Positions 7,616 through 16,139 of a DNA stretch of 64,000 nt are shown here, in pieces. The stretch covers positions 310,001 to 374,000 of the forward strand of contig NZ_JAPZSK010000006.1 of assembly GCF_027531815.1 (NCBI RefSeq), in the 5' to 3' direction. The notes below the pieces were generated by a model. It had not been told where the DNA came from, ran no database searches, and worked only from the letters and a program-made list of their open reading frames with translations. How positions within the stretch are numbered: position 1 is the first letter of the stretch; each line of letters starts with the position of its first letter. Both the position numbers and the translations under genes were made by a program. Source of the DNA: Gemmatimonas sp. Lineage in GTDB: Bacteria; Gemmatimonadota; Gemmatimonadetes; Gemmatimonadales; Gemmatimonadaceae.

Positions 7616-10600
7616 TGAGCCGGCGGAAGTACTCGATCACGAGCCGGCGTTCCTCGGGCCCGAGCCCGCGCAGGTCGTTCCAGGTGGGCGGCGCGTACTT
7701 GCTCCCCGCCTTGCCCGACTGCGGCCCGTCCACGCGGCCGGCGGCACCGTTGCCGTTGCCGGCCTTGGCCTCCCGCGGTCCCTGATCGTCGCGTTCCTCC
7801 TGTTCGAGGAAGCGGCCGGCGTCGAGCAGGCGACGGTACAGCTGCTGCTGCCGCGCCGCCACGGCCGGGTCGAGACCATTACGTTCGAGCTGCTGCGCCA
7901 GCTGCTGCGCTTCCCTGGCCAACGCATCGGTACGACCCGTCTGGTCCACGTCAGACACGTCGGTCAAGCTGCGCGCGACCTCGCGTTGCTGGCGCGCCAG
8001 CACACGCGCCTGCTGCTGCGCCTGATCGCCCTTGGCGCCGCCCGGCATCATGTTGAGCCCCTGCATCTGCGAGTTGAGCTGCCCCTGCTGCTGCGCCAGC
8101 TGCTTGAGCTGCTCCATCATCTCGGTGAACCCCGAGGCCGACTGGGCGTTGTTCACGCGCTCCCGGTCGCGCACCAGGGAACTGAGCGCCTGGTTGAGCG
8201 CTTCGCTGGCGTCCTTCATGGCGCTCTGCGCCTGCTCCGTTCCGCCAGGCTGCCCCTGCCCGGCCTGCTGCATGGCCTGCGTGGCCTGCTGCACACGCCG
8301 CTGCGCCTCGGCCATTTGCTTCTGCGACCGCTGCGACAGCAGCGACGACTGTCGGCCGGCCTGCTCAAGCCGTTCCGCCGCCTGCTGCACCCCCTGCTGC
8401 AGGGCGCTCTGTTCGCCCTGCATCCCCTGCGCGCCCTGCTGTCCCTGCTGTCCCTGCTGGCGCATCTTCTTTTCCAGCTCGGCCTGCTGTCGGGCGAGCT
8501 GCATGGTTTCGTTGATGGACTGGTCGAGCTGGTCGGAAAGCTCGCCCTTCCACGCGTTCACCTGGGCGTCCCGGGCCTGCGAAAGCTGCTGCGCGGCACG
8601 TTCCATGGCATCGGCCGCCTGACGCGCCTGCTGGCCCTGCTGGCCCTGCTGGCCCTGCTGGCCTTGCTGGCCTTGCTGGCCTTGTTGGCCTTGCTGGCCT
8701 TGCTGGCCTTGCTGGCCTTGCTGGCCTTGCTGGCCTTGCTGGCCTTGCTGGCCTTGCGGCTTCTGCGGCTGGGCCTGTGCCTGCTGTTGCGCCTTCTCCA
8801 TCTGCGCCGCGCGGCTCATGGCATCGGCCGCTTCCTTGGCGGCAGGCTGTGCCTCGCGCGTCTTGGAGGCACCGGGCTTGGCTCCTGCCTCCTCCAGTCG
8901 CTTGGCCAGCGCCTGCACTTCCCGCTCAAGATCGCGCGACCGATCGGCCAACGCTCGCGGGTCGTCTTGCGGTCGCTGCCCCTGTGGCGTGCCCTTCTCC
9001 CCCGGTCGCGCCTCGCCCTTGGGTGCCTTGCCGTCCATGCGATCGGCGGCCTGCTGCTGGGCCTTGGCCAGCTCACGGGCGTCGTCGCGCAAGGTCTGCA
9101 TGGCGCCCTCGAGCGCGGCGCGCTTGAGCATCTCGGCACTGCGCTCGAGCTGCTCGCGCATCTGCTTCTGCGCTTCAGCCAGCTGCTGCATACTCTGCTG
9201 CGCCTGCGTGCCGCTCAACCGGTCGGAGTTCTTGTTGAGCTCCTCCAGCTGCTTCTGCATCTCGGGGGTCATGGCATCGCGCAGCATCTTCTGGATGTCA
9301 CGCATGCGCGACGCCAGCGTGGTGTCCAGCGCGTTCGCGTTCTTGAGCCGCGACTCGAGCTCCTTGGCGTTCATGCGCAGCGAGTCGACCTTGGCCGACA
9401 GCTGCTGCTGTTCGCGCGCCAGCTGCTTGGCCTTCTCGGCCTGCGAGAAGCTCATGGCCTTGCTGGCGTCGTTCTGCTGTCCCTTGGTGGCCTGATCACC
9501 AGTGGTCGCCTTGAGGTCGCGACTCCGCGAGGCATCGGCGGTGTTCTGCTGCAGTCGGCGTTCCTGCTGCGCCAGCTGCTGCGCCTTGGCGGCCAGCGAG
9601 TCGGCCAGCGAGCGCGCCATGGCGCGCTGTTCGCTGAGGGTGGGCATGCGCAGGATGATCTCGGCGCTCTGGGCCTGCTGCGCCCACGGCGAATCATCCG
9701 TGGCGACCGCCGTCACATGCAGGCGGTCGCCCGGCTCGAGCCCCCGACCGTCGAGCGACACGGTTGCCCCGCCCTGAAACACTGGCGACTGGGGGGTGGC
9801 CACCTCCACGCGCTCCCGGCGCATGGCGCCGGCGCCGCTCGCCGCTTCCTTCCACACCACCAGATGCACGCGCGCCACGCCGTGATCGTCACCCGCGTCC
9901 ACCAGCACCGGGACTTCCCCGGTGGGCCCGATGGCGGTGTCGGTAGCTGGCGCTACGATCTGCACCTCGGGCGCCTGATCGGGGATCACGGTAAAGGGGA
10001 GCGAGTCGGGCAACTCGGGGGGGAGCACCGCCCCGTCGGCGCGCGGGGTCGCGCTGGCACGCCACCCCCAGGTGCCGTCCCGGTCCACGGTAAACACCGC
10101 TTCGGCAGGCACCCCATCACCGGCGGTCGCGGCCGCCACGAGCGGCACGCTGGTCTGCCCATCACTCACCTGCGCATCGCGCGCGCCGCCCCGCAACATG
10201 ACCCGCACGCGAATGCGGGTGCCGCGCGGCACGCGCAGTGGCGGCACCGGCTCCAGCGTTTCGTCGGCGCGCCCCAGATACGCGGGGTACATGGCGCGCA
10301 GCGCAACATCGCCAATCCAGCCCCGCTCTTCCACCACCAGCGCGGCCGAGAGTTCAGGGGAGCGGCCGTCATTCACGCGAATGGCGGTCGCCGCGCGCAC
10401 GGCGCCCAGCGCGAGCGTCACCCGGCCCTCGTTCGGGACCGCCAGCACACTGTCGCGCCATGGCTCACCCTCGGCGCGCCACGACACGGTAATGCTGTGG
10501 CGGCCGCTGGCCACCACGGCCAGAGTGACCGGCATGCCACGCGGGACGCGCGGGCTCAACCCATCGAAGGCGAGTGCCGGCAGCAGGGTCCCGCGCCACG

Positions 10601-11186
10601 CGCTCACGGGCTGCAGCACGGCGGCCAGCCCATCGGGGGCCACGCGCGCCGCCGTGAACAACGCCGCCGCGCCAACGAGGGCCGCACCGCCCGCCAGCAG
10701 CAGCGCCCGTGAGGCGCCCGCGACCAGTTCGGGAGTAAGCGTGCCCGGCACCAGGCGACCCGCCACATCGTCGGCAGCGCGGGCCCCAAGGACGCCGGTG
10801 GCCGCGACCTCGAGCGCCCCGCGCAGTGACCCTTCGCGCAGCCGCTGCTCGCGTTCCACCGCGGCCGCCAGGGCATCACGGGTGAGGCGTTGCTGCAGTT
10901 GCCGGTGACGCCACAGGAAGGTGGCCGCCGCCGCACTCACCGCCACAACCGCCAGCAGCAGCGGCAGCGCCGCGGGGAGATCGATCCAGCGGCCGTTGGC
11001 CAGCAGGAGCGCCGACAGCGCCACCACGGTACCGAGCAGCGCCACGGCCAGCAGGACCGACGCCGCGGTGCCGCGCACCGCCAGGGTTTGGCGCTGCTCG
11101 TCGAGGCGCGTGGCGAGGGCGCGCCCGGCTGGCGCGGTGGGCGCCGACGACAGGCCGGGAAGGCCGCCAAGAGCAGGTGCGGTCAT
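7596..11186 (-). CDS. DUF4175-type large membrane protein with Gln-rich coiled coil
   Basis: An 1196-residue protein. The N-terminus has two hydrophobic segments at about 43-65 and 73-92 and a third at about 165-185, followed by a large beta-rich exported region (about 200-520) and a very long Gln/Ala/Lys-rich helical region (about 530-1130) that looks like a coiled coil. This layout matches DUF4175 proteins. A pure GQQ tripeptide run of about 14 units lies near residue 810-850. The C-terminus (PTWNDLRGLGPEERRLVIEYFRRLN) is compact and conserved-looking, suggesting a docking tail. It sits between a DUF4159 gene (7 bases) and the TPR gene (overlap), so the three likely form one envelope complex. 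Biochemical role unknown. Confidence 0.85.
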   Translation of the reverse strand: MTAPALGGLPGLSSAPTAPAGRALATRLDEQRQTLAVRGTAASVLLAVALLGTVVALSALLLANGRWIDLPAALPLLLAVVAVSAAAATFLWRHRQLQQRLTRDALAAAVEREQRLREGSLRGALEVAATGVLGARAADDVAGRLVPGTLTPELVAGASRALLLAGGAALVGAAALFTAARVAPDGLAAVLQPVSAWRGTLLPALAFDGLSPRVPRGMPVTLAVVASGRHSITVSWRAEGEPWRDSVLAVPNEGRVTLALGAVRAATAIRVNDGRSPELSAALVVEERGWIGDVALRAMYPAYLGRADETLEPVPPLRVPRGTRIRVRVMLRGGARDAQVSDGQTSVPLVAAATAGDGVPAEAVFTVDRDGTWGWRASATPRADGAVLPPELPDSLPFTVIPDQAPEVQIVAPATDTAIGPTGEVPVLVDAGDDHGVARVHLVVWKEAASGAGAMRRERVEVATPQSPVFQGGATVSLDGRGLEPGDRLHVTAVATDDSPWAQQAQSAEIILRMPTLSEQRAMARSLADSLAAKAQQLAQQERRLQQNTADASRSRDLKATTGDQATKGQQNDASKAMSFSQAEKAKQLAREQQQLSAKVDSLRMNAKELESRLKNANALDTTLASRMRDIQKMLRDAMTPEMQKQLEELNKNSDRLSGTQAQQSMQQLAEAQKQMREQLERSAEMLKRAALEGAMQTLRDDARELAKAQQQAADRMDGKAPKGEARPGEKGTPQGQRPQDDPRALADRSRDLEREVQALAKRLEEAGAKPGASKTREAQPAAKEAADAMSRAAQMEKAQQQAQAQPQKPQGQQGQQGQQGQQGQQGQQGQQGQQGQQGQQGQQGQQGQQGQQARQAADAMERAAQQLSQARDAQVNAWKGELSDQLDQSINETMQLARQQAELEKKMRQQGQQGQQGAQGMQGEQSALQQGVQQAAERLEQAGRQSSLLSQRSQKQMAEAQRRVQQATQAMQQAGQGQPGGTEQAQSAMKDASEALNQALSSLVRDRERVNNAQSASGFTEMMEQLKQLAQQQGQLNSQMQGLNMMPGGAKGDQAQQQARVLARQQREVARSLTDVSDVDQTGRTDALAREAQQLAQQLERNGLDPAVAARQQQLYRRLLDAGRFLEQEERDDQGPREAKAGNGNGAAGRVDGPQSGKAGSKYAPPTWNDLRGLGPEERRLVIEYFRRLNGTTPP
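8631..8756 (-). repeat. 9-bp tandem repeat inside the DUF4175 gene
   Basis: Fourteen near-identical copies of CTGGCCTTG (first copies CTGGCCCTG, one CTTGTTGG variant), read on the minus strand as the tripeptide GQQ. Period 9 keeps the frame, so copy-number change would lengthen or shorten the coiled-coil linker without disrupting the protein. The purity suggests recent slippage expansion. It is not a CRISPR array: there are no spacers. Confidence 0.95.
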
Positions 11187-11193
11187 GCGCGGC

Positions 11194-11922
11194 TCACGGT
11201 TGCACGCGGCTGGTCACCGCATACGTGAAAAGATTGACACCGAGGCGCAGCGCCTGCTCGTGCAGCGCCGGCGGATCGGGGTAGGTACCCACGTCTTCCC
11301 ACCCGTTGCCCAGATCGGCGGAAAACGTGTAGTACAGCGCCAGCCGGTTGCCGATGAAGATCCCGTAGCCCTTGGCCGGCTTGCCGTCGTGTTCGTGCAC
11401 CTTGACCGGCCCGGTCGGGAAGTCGTAGACGATGCGGTAGATGGGGTGCGAAAAGGGCACCTCCACCAACGGCCGGTCGGGGAAGACGCGCGCGATCTCG
11501 CGGCGGAAGCTTTCGTCGAGGCCGTAGTTGTCATCGACGTGCAGGAAGCCGCCGCGGGTGAGGTACTCGCGCAGCCGGCGCACCTCCACCTCGCTCAGCT
11601 TCATTTCGCCATGCCCGGTGGCGTGCAGAAACGGGAAGTCGAAGAGCGCCGAGTCGGTGAGGGTGACCTTGGCTTCGGCGCGCTCGATGGGCAGCGCCGT
11701 GCGCTCGGCGATGGCACGAATGAGATTGGGCAGGCTGGACGGGTTGGCGTACCAGTCGCCCCCGCCCTCGTACTGCAGCCGGGCAATGGCCAGCCGTCCC
11801 GGCCCCGCAGACGCAACGGCTAACGGCAACACCCGCGGCGGACGCGCGGCGAGCAGCCCCATGGGCAGGGCGATGCACGCAGCGAGCAGGAGAAGACGGG
11901 ACGAGCGCTGCGTGACGCGCAT
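11194..11922 (-). CDS. DUF4159 domain exported protein
   Basis: A 242-residue protein with a signal peptide (MRVTQRSSRLLLLAACIALP). The mature part carries DUF4159 landmarks: LQYEGGGDWYANPSSLPNL, FDFPFLHATGHGEM, REYLTRGGFLHVDDNYG and a HPIYRIVYDFP stretch, a fold related to the class I amidotransferase flavodoxin-like group but without an evident catalytic triad. The ATG at 11922 is chosen: it gives a clean signal peptide and sits 10 bases after the rsmI stop, whereas the frame upstream of it is shadow inside rsmI. It precedes the DUF4175 gene by 7 bases, a commonly seen pairing. Probably part of an envelope complex of unknown function. Confidence 0.88.
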   Translation of the reverse strand: MRVTQRSSRLLLLAACIALPMGLLAARPPRVLPLAVASAGPGRLAIARLQYEGGGDWYANPSSLPNLIRAIAERTALPIERAEAKVTLTDSALFDFPFLHATGHGEMKLSEVEVRRLREYLTRGGFLHVDDNYGLDESFRREIARVFPDRPLVEVPFSHPIYRIVYDFPTGPVKVHEHDGKPAKGYGIFIGNRLALYYTFSADLGNGWEDVGTYPDPPALHEQALRLGVNLFTYAVTSRVQP

Positions 11923-11932
11923 GCGGGACCGG

Positions 11933-12862
11933 CTAGGTGTCGTGGGCGAGACGATAGGCAAGGTTGCGGCTGGCGCCGTGTTCGTCCATGAGCATGCGAA
12001 CGATGTCCCGCGGGCGGAAGCCCTGCTCCCGCATTGCCGCCGCAGTGGCACGCAGGCCGTCTTCCGTGGGTTCCGCAGCCGTTGCGCCGTCGAGCACGAA
12101 CACGATTTCCCCGCGTGGGGGCACCGCTTCGTAATACGCGGCGACCTCCTCGAGCGTTCCGCGGCGGATTTCCTCGAAGTGCTTGGTGAGCTCGCGCGCC
12201 ACCGCCACCCGCCGCTCGCGCCCGGCAATGGCGGCCAGGTCACGCAGCGTGTCCACCAACCGATTGGGAGACTCGAAGAGTACCACCGCATGGGGCAGTC
12301 GTGCGGCCAGGGCGAGGGTATCCTCGCGCCCCCGCCCCTTGCGGTCGGGAAAGCCGAGCACCGTGAAGGGGTGCGCCGCCAGCCCGCTTGCCACCAGGGC
12401 GGCAAGGGTGGCCGACGCGCCGGGAATGGGAACGACGCGCAGGCCGGCGTCGCTCGCGGCGGCCACCAGTCGCCCGCCAGGGTCGGACACCAGCGGCGTA
12501 CCGGCGTCGCTGATGACGGCTACGGCGTCGCCGCCACGCAGCCGCTCGAGCAGGCGCGGCACGGCGCTCGCCTCGTTGTGCTCGTGCAGGGCGAACGTGG
12601 GGGTGCCGATGCCGTAGCGGTCGAGGAGCGGCCGCGCGTGGCGCGTGTCCTCGCAGCAGATCACTGCTGCCTGACGCAGCACGGCGAGAGCGCGCAGCGT
12701 GATGTCGGCGAGATGGCCAATGGGGGTGCTCACCACGTGCAAGGCCCCAGGCGTTGCCGCCTGGGGCCAGAGGGCCGACGCCCGGTCGGCCAGCGCCACC
12801 GACGCCGCGTGCGCGGAGGTGGATGCCTCGTCGCCGGGCTCGGGACCCGCGTGGGGGGGCAC
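11933..12862 (-). CDS. rsmI: 16S rRNA (cytidine1402-2'-O)-methyltransferase
   Basis: A 309-residue RsmI (YraL) methyltransferase, which 2'-O-methylates C1402 in the 16S rRNA decoding site with SAM. Clear motifs: LHVVSTPIGHLADITLRAL at the N-terminus of the domain, CCEDTRHARPLLDRYGI, the SAM-loop VISDAGTPLVSDPGG, VPIPGASATLAAL, and VVLFESPNRLVDTL. About 40 extra Ala-rich residues precede the domain; the GTG at 12862 gives this longer form and a start nearer the VVSTPIG block is possible. It is 5 bases downstream of trxA, suggesting one transcript. Confidence 0.96.
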   Translation of the reverse strand: MPPHAGPEPGDEASTSAHAASVALADRASALWPQAATPGALHVVSTPIGHLADITLRALAVLRQAAVICCEDTRHARPLLDRYGIGTPTFALHEHNEASAVPRLLERLRGGDAVAVISDAGTPLVSDPGGRLVAAASDAGLRVVPIPGASATLAALVASGLAAHPFTVLGFPDRKGRGREDTLALAARLPHAVVLFESPNRLVDTLRDLAAIAGRERRVAVARELTKHFEEIRRGTLEEVAAYYEAVPPRGEIVFVLDGATAAEPTEDGLRATAAAMREQGFRPRDIVRMLMDEHGASRNLAYRLAHDT

Positions 12863-12867
12863 GTGAC

Positions 12868-13191
12868 TCAGGCGTGTTCCTTGAACTTCGCCTCGAGCGC
12901 GGGGCGCGGCACCGCCCCCACCACCTGATCCACCAGCTTCCCGTCCTTGAAGAACAGGATGGTGGGAATCGACCGCACGTTGAACTTCGCGGCGGTCCGC
13001 TGATTGTTGTCGACGTCGAGCTTGGCCACCTTCACCTTGCCCGCGTAGTCAACGGCGAGCTGCTCCACGAGGGGAGCGATCATGCGGCACGGCGCGCACC
13101 ACGTTGCCCAGAAATCGACCACCGACAGCCCGGGCTGCTGCTCGATCTCGGTTGCAAACGTGTCGTCCTTCACTTCGACTGCGTTGGCCAT
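12868..13191 (-). CDS. trxA: Thioredoxin
   Basis: A 107-residue thioredoxin, the general cytoplasmic disulfide reductase. The active site is WATWCAPC, a CAPC variant of the usual CGPC, followed by the standard RMIAPLVEQLA helix, the buried DVDNN-containing strand and the cis-proline region RSIPTILFFKDGK. No signal peptide. It appears to be the first gene of the minus-strand run; the GGAG before the ATG is a plausible ribosome site, and the 98-base gap to the divergent epimerase gene should hold both promoters. Confidence 0.96.
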   Translation of the reverse strand: MANAVEVKDDTFATEIEQQPGLSVVDFWATWCAPCRMIAPLVEQLAVDYAGKVKVAKLDVDNNQRTAAKFNVRSIPTILFFKDGKLVDQVVGAVPRPALEAKFKEHA

Positions 13192-13289
13192 CGTGTGCTC
13201 CGTGGGACGAGCCGCCGTCTCCGGCGTCCGTACCCCGCTGCAGGATTAGAATTGTACTTCCGCCACCCCGATCCCAAGTGAAGACCGAC

Positions 13290-13700
13290 ATGACCGAATC
13301 CGTTCGCCGCGGCACCCGCATTGCCCACATCGGAATTGCGGTTCGCGCCATCGACGAGTTGCTCCCCTTCATGCGTGACGTGCTGGACATGCCGGAGGTG
13401 CCGCTGGGCAACTCCGACGGGGCCACCATCGTTGGCCTGGCCTCGGGGGAATCGCTGGTGGAGCTCCTCGAGGCACAGGCCGAGGACACACCCATTGGCA
13501 AGTACGTCGCCAAGCGCGGCCCCGGTATCCATCACGTGTGCTTCGCCGTGGACGACCTCGACGGCATGCTGCAGAAGTGCCGCGACGCCGGTCTCCGGCT
13601 TATCGACGACACCCCACGCATCGGCGCGGAAGGGAAACGCATCGCGTTTCTCCATCCGAGCGCGACAGGCGGGGTGCTCGTGGAACTGTCCGAATACTAG
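13290..13700 (+). CDS. mce: Methylmalonyl-CoA epimerase
   Basis: A 136-residue vicinal-oxygen-chelate protein matching methylmalonyl-CoA epimerase, which interconverts (2R)- and (2S)-methylmalonyl-CoA in propionate metabolism. The family signature is visible: IAHIGIAVRAIDELLPFMRD, VELLEAQAEDTPIGKYVAKRG, the metal and catalytic segment GIHHVCFAVDDLD, and the C-terminal GVLVELSEY. Start ATG at 13290 matches the usual family length; the frame is open upstream but that part runs into trxA. Mutase genes are not in the window. Confidence 0.93.
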   Translation: MTESVRRGTRIAHIGIAVRAIDELLPFMRDVLDMPEVPLGNSDGATIVGLASGESLVELLEAQAEDTPIGKYVAKRGPGIHHVCFAVDDLDGMLQKCRDAGLRLIDDTPRIGAEGKRIAFLHPSATGGVLVELSEY

Positions 13701-13704
13701 TCCG

Positions 13705-13723
13705 CCTGTCCAGCCCGGACAGG
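13705..13723. terminator. Hairpin between convergent genes
   Basis: CCTGTCC, five-base loop, GGACAGG: a perfect 7-bp GC-rich stem in the 36 bases between the converging mce gene and the lipoprotein gene. No T-run on either side, so it would be a weak or factor-assisted bidirectional terminator. Confidence 0.4.
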
Positions 13724-13736
13724 GCGCCCCGCGGCG

Positions 13737-14264
13737 CTACCGGCAGAAGTCGCGCAGCTTGCTCAGGTCCACGTCTTCCACCAGGGTGCGCCCCCCGGGT
13801 CCGACGATGGTGGTGATGGTGGTGTTGGCGGAGTTCTTCCCTTTGGTGAGGGTGATCAGGTGCTCCTGCCGGCCGCTGGTCTGCAGGCGCGCCCGCTCCT
13901 CGAGGAAGGTGGCCTGGTCGTGCTGCATGAGGCACTGCATGATGATGAGCCGCTTCTCCAGCTCTTCCCGCTTGAGCTGGTCGCGGGCGAGCCCCTTGCT
14001 GTTGCCCCAGAGCCCCGACATGCCCTGCAGGTCCTGCGCCTTGACCGCGGCGAGGAACGTTTCAACGGCGGCGCGCCCCGAGGCCGCGCCCACAGTGTTG
14101 GGAGCGGCGCCCACCGAGGGGGCGGATGCGCCGGGGATGGACAGATCCGTGGAAACCGCCTGCCGGGCACAGGCGCTCGTGAGGAGCACCCCCGCCAACA
14201 CCAGCCAGTTCAGATTTCGCGTGCTGCGCACCAGGGCCTCCTTGCCTTCGGTGTGATCGTGCAT
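13737..14264 (-). CDS. Small lipoprotein of unknown function
   Basis: A 175-residue protein with a lipoprotein signal peptide ending at LLTSAC (Cys about 32). The mature part has a low-complexity linker and then a compact helical domain (RAAVETFLAAVKAQDLQGMSGLWGNSKG, KREELEKRLIIMQCLMQHD) followed by short beta strands (TTITTIVGPGGRTLVEDVD). The helix with LAAVKAQDLQGMSGLWG resembles NTF2-like folds seen in secreted proteins, but this is a weak resemblance. It is divergent from pdxJ with 49 bases between them. A GTG about 11 codons in is an alternative start that still keeps the signal peptide. Confidence 0.7.
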   Translation of the reverse strand: MHDHTEGKEALVRSTRNLNWLVLAGVLLTSACARQAVSTDLSIPGASAPSVGAAPNTVGAASGRAAVETFLAAVKAQDLQGMSGLWGNSKGLARDQLKREELEKRLIIMQCLMQHDQATFLEERARLQTSGRQEHLITLTKGKNSANTTITTIVGPGGRTLVEDVDLSKLRDFCR

Positions 14265-14313
14265 GGGTGTAAGCTACCATCATTGCCTGCAGGCCACCTA
14301 CGTCTCCCCGCAC

Positions 14314-15054
14314 ATGGCTCTTCCATACCAGCGACTGTACGTCAACATCGATCACGTCGCGACGCTGCGGCAAGCGCGGCGTGGCAGCACGCCCGACCCC
14401 GTTGCCGCCGCCACCGTCTGCGAAGGGGCCGGCGCCGATGGCATCACGGCCCACCTGCGCGAAGACCGGCGGCACATCCAGGACGACGACATCACGCGCC
14501 TCGCGGCCACGGTCACGACGTTGCTCAACCTGGAGTGTGCCATAACCGACGACATGCTCCGTCTGGCCGAAACACTTCGGCCCGCCCAGGTAACGCTGGT
14601 GCCGGAGCGCCGGGAAGAGATTACCACCGAGGGCGGGCTGGATGTGGTGCGCCACGAAACGGCGGTGCGGGCGGCCGTGACGCGCCTGCAGCAGGTGGGG
14701 ATCCGCACCAGTCTGTTCATCGACCCTGACGAGGCGGCCGTTCGGCTGTCGCAGGCCGTGGGGGCCGACGCCATCGAATTGCACACCGGCACGTACGCGC
14801 ACCATCCCGGGTCCGCGGCGCCGCTGCAGGCCTTGCGGAGTGCCGCCGCCCTGGGGGCCGCCCTGGGGCTCGCGGTGCACGCCGGGCATGGGCTGTCCGT
14901 GGACAACGTGGGGCCGGTGGCGGCCATTCCGGAGATCGAGGAGCTCAATATCGGGCACGCGATCGTTGGACGCGCCATCTTTATCGGACTTGACGCGGCG
15001 GTGCGGGAGGTGCGGGAGGCCATGGATGAGGCCCGGGAAGCGGACCGGTTCTGA
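14314..15054 (+). CDS. pdxJ: Pyridoxine 5'-phosphate synthase
   Basis: A 246-residue PdxJ TIM barrel, which condenses 1-deoxyxylulose 5-phosphate with 3-amino-2-oxopropyl phosphate to give pyridoxine 5'-phosphate (DXP-dependent vitamin B6 pathway). Motifs: LYVNIDHVATLRQARRG at the N-terminus, DGITAHLREDRRHI, TLVPERREEITTEGGL, AIELHTGTYA, VHAGHGLSVDNV and the phosphate-binding LNIGHAIVGRAIFIGL. The ATG at 14314 is preferred over the longer frame because homologues begin just before LYVNIDHVAT. Confidence 0.96.
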   Translation: MALPYQRLYVNIDHVATLRQARRGSTPDPVAAATVCEGAGADGITAHLREDRRHIQDDDITRLAATVTTLLNLECAITDDMLRLAETLRPAQVTLVPERREEITTEGGLDVVRHETAVRAAVTRLQQVGIRTSLFIDPDEAAVRLSQAVGADAIELHTGTYAHHPGSAAPLQALRSAAALGAALGLAVHAGHGLSVDNVGPVAAIPEIEELNIGHAIVGRAIFIGLDAAVREVREAMDEAREADRF

Positions 15055-15118
15055 TCGCCCCACTGCTGCTCGCGCCGTGCCACGATCGCGGTCTGCTCAC
15101 CCCTCATTTCCAGCGCGC

Positions 15119-16126
15119 ATGAGTGCACCCCAGGCCCTGCTCGAGTTCTTCCAGAAGGAAGCCACGGAGTACCTCGACCGGCTCGAACAGCTCCTCGCGG
15201 ACACGCAGGCGCCCGATCCGTCCTCGTTTCTGACCAGTGCGCGGGCGCTGCGCGGCAGCGCCACCATGACGCGGCTCGAGGGGCTCCCCGACTTCGCCTC
15301 CACGCTCGAACGCCTCGCGGCCGGATTGCGCGACGGGGAGCTGCGCTGGGATCAGCGCCTGCAGTTCGCCGTGCGCGGCGCCATTGCCGAACTGCGGCAG
15401 CTGGTGGACCGGGCGCCCGTCTGGGCCGACGCCGACCAGCGCCGAGCGCGCACGCAGTCGGCGGCGCTGGCCTCGGTGGCCGCCGGGTATCTGGCCACCA
15501 CGTCGCCGGCCGAATCGCCCGTGCTGCAGGTGCAGCCCATTGCGCGCTTCTTCCCCGACGACGGGCTGCCGGCCATCGTGCAGCGCAACCCCACCCCCGC
15601 GGTCACCATCGGGCAGCGTTTCCGGAGCGATATCGCCGCGGCTGCCGACGGCGTGGCGCGTGAGTCCGCCGCCCTCGCCACCAGCCAGGCGGGCCCCTCG
15701 CAGCTGGCGCTCACCGACGGCGTGCGCCGGGCGCTGCTGGGGCTGGCCGATGTGGCTGACAGCTATGGCGCCACCAGCATTGCCGGGCTGGCCACCCGCA
15801 TGGCCCGCGCCCCCCTCGACAGCGGCGTGGAGCGCGTCGGCGTGCAGGCGGTGGCGCAGCTGCTCATGAATCGCGAGCTCACCGACGCGCAACTGGCGGC
15901 GCAGGTGAAACAGGCCAACCTCACCTGGAACGGTGCCCCTGCCCCCGAGGCCGCCATCGTGTCCATCGAAAGCATGCTCTATCGTGGACATTCGGCGGTC
16001 ACTCGTGCACGCGAGGTCCGCGATCAGCTCAAGGTGCACTGGCAGCGCGGCACCCTCGCGCAACCCGAAGCGCACGCGCTGTTCGAGGAGCTGAGCGACC
16101 TGCTCGACCTGGCTGTCACCACGTGA
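15119..16126 (+). CDS. HPt-like helical protein lacking the phospho-acceptor His
   Basis: A 335-residue, mostly helical, cytoplasmic protein. The N-terminal 110 residues look like a histidine-phosphotransfer domain (FFQKEATEYLDRLEQLL, then ARALRGSATMTRLEGLPDFASTLERL), but where active HPt domains have H-x-L-K-G, here it is R-A-L-R-G. It therefore cannot be phosphorylated in the normal way. A second helical region (about 200-335) shows TDGVRRALLGLADVADSYGATSIAGLATRMA, which also resembles a degenerate HPt bundle. It lies 13 bases upstream of the flippase-like gene. Likely a scaffold or allosteric partner of a signalling kinase (inference). Start ATG 15119 gives the first residues MSAPQALLEFFQKEA, as in HPt proteins. 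Confidence 0.7.
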   Translation: MSAPQALLEFFQKEATEYLDRLEQLLADTQAPDPSSFLTSARALRGSATMTRLEGLPDFASTLERLAAGLRDGELRWDQRLQFAVRGAIAELRQLVDRAPVWADADQRRARTQSAALASVAAGYLATTSPAESPVLQVQPIARFFPDDGLPAIVQRNPTPAVTIGQRFRSDIAAAADGVARESAALATSQAGPSQLALTDGVRRALLGLADVADSYGATSIAGLATRMARAPLDSGVERVGVQAVAQLLMNRELTDAQLAAQVKQANLTWNGAPAPEAAIVSIESMLYRGHSAVTRAREVRDQLKVHWQRGTLAQPEAHALFEELSDLLDLAVTT

Positions 16127-16139
16127 ACAGGCCGCACGC

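Noticed and set aside
8631-8756. Possible CRISPR array
   Set aside because: Units are 9 bp without spacers and are in-frame coding repeats.
6354-10712. A 1452-residue plus-strand open frame
   Set aside because: It lies antisense to the TPR and DUF4175 genes; the run of L-L-A repeats is the complement of the GQQ repeat. A GC-rich shadow.
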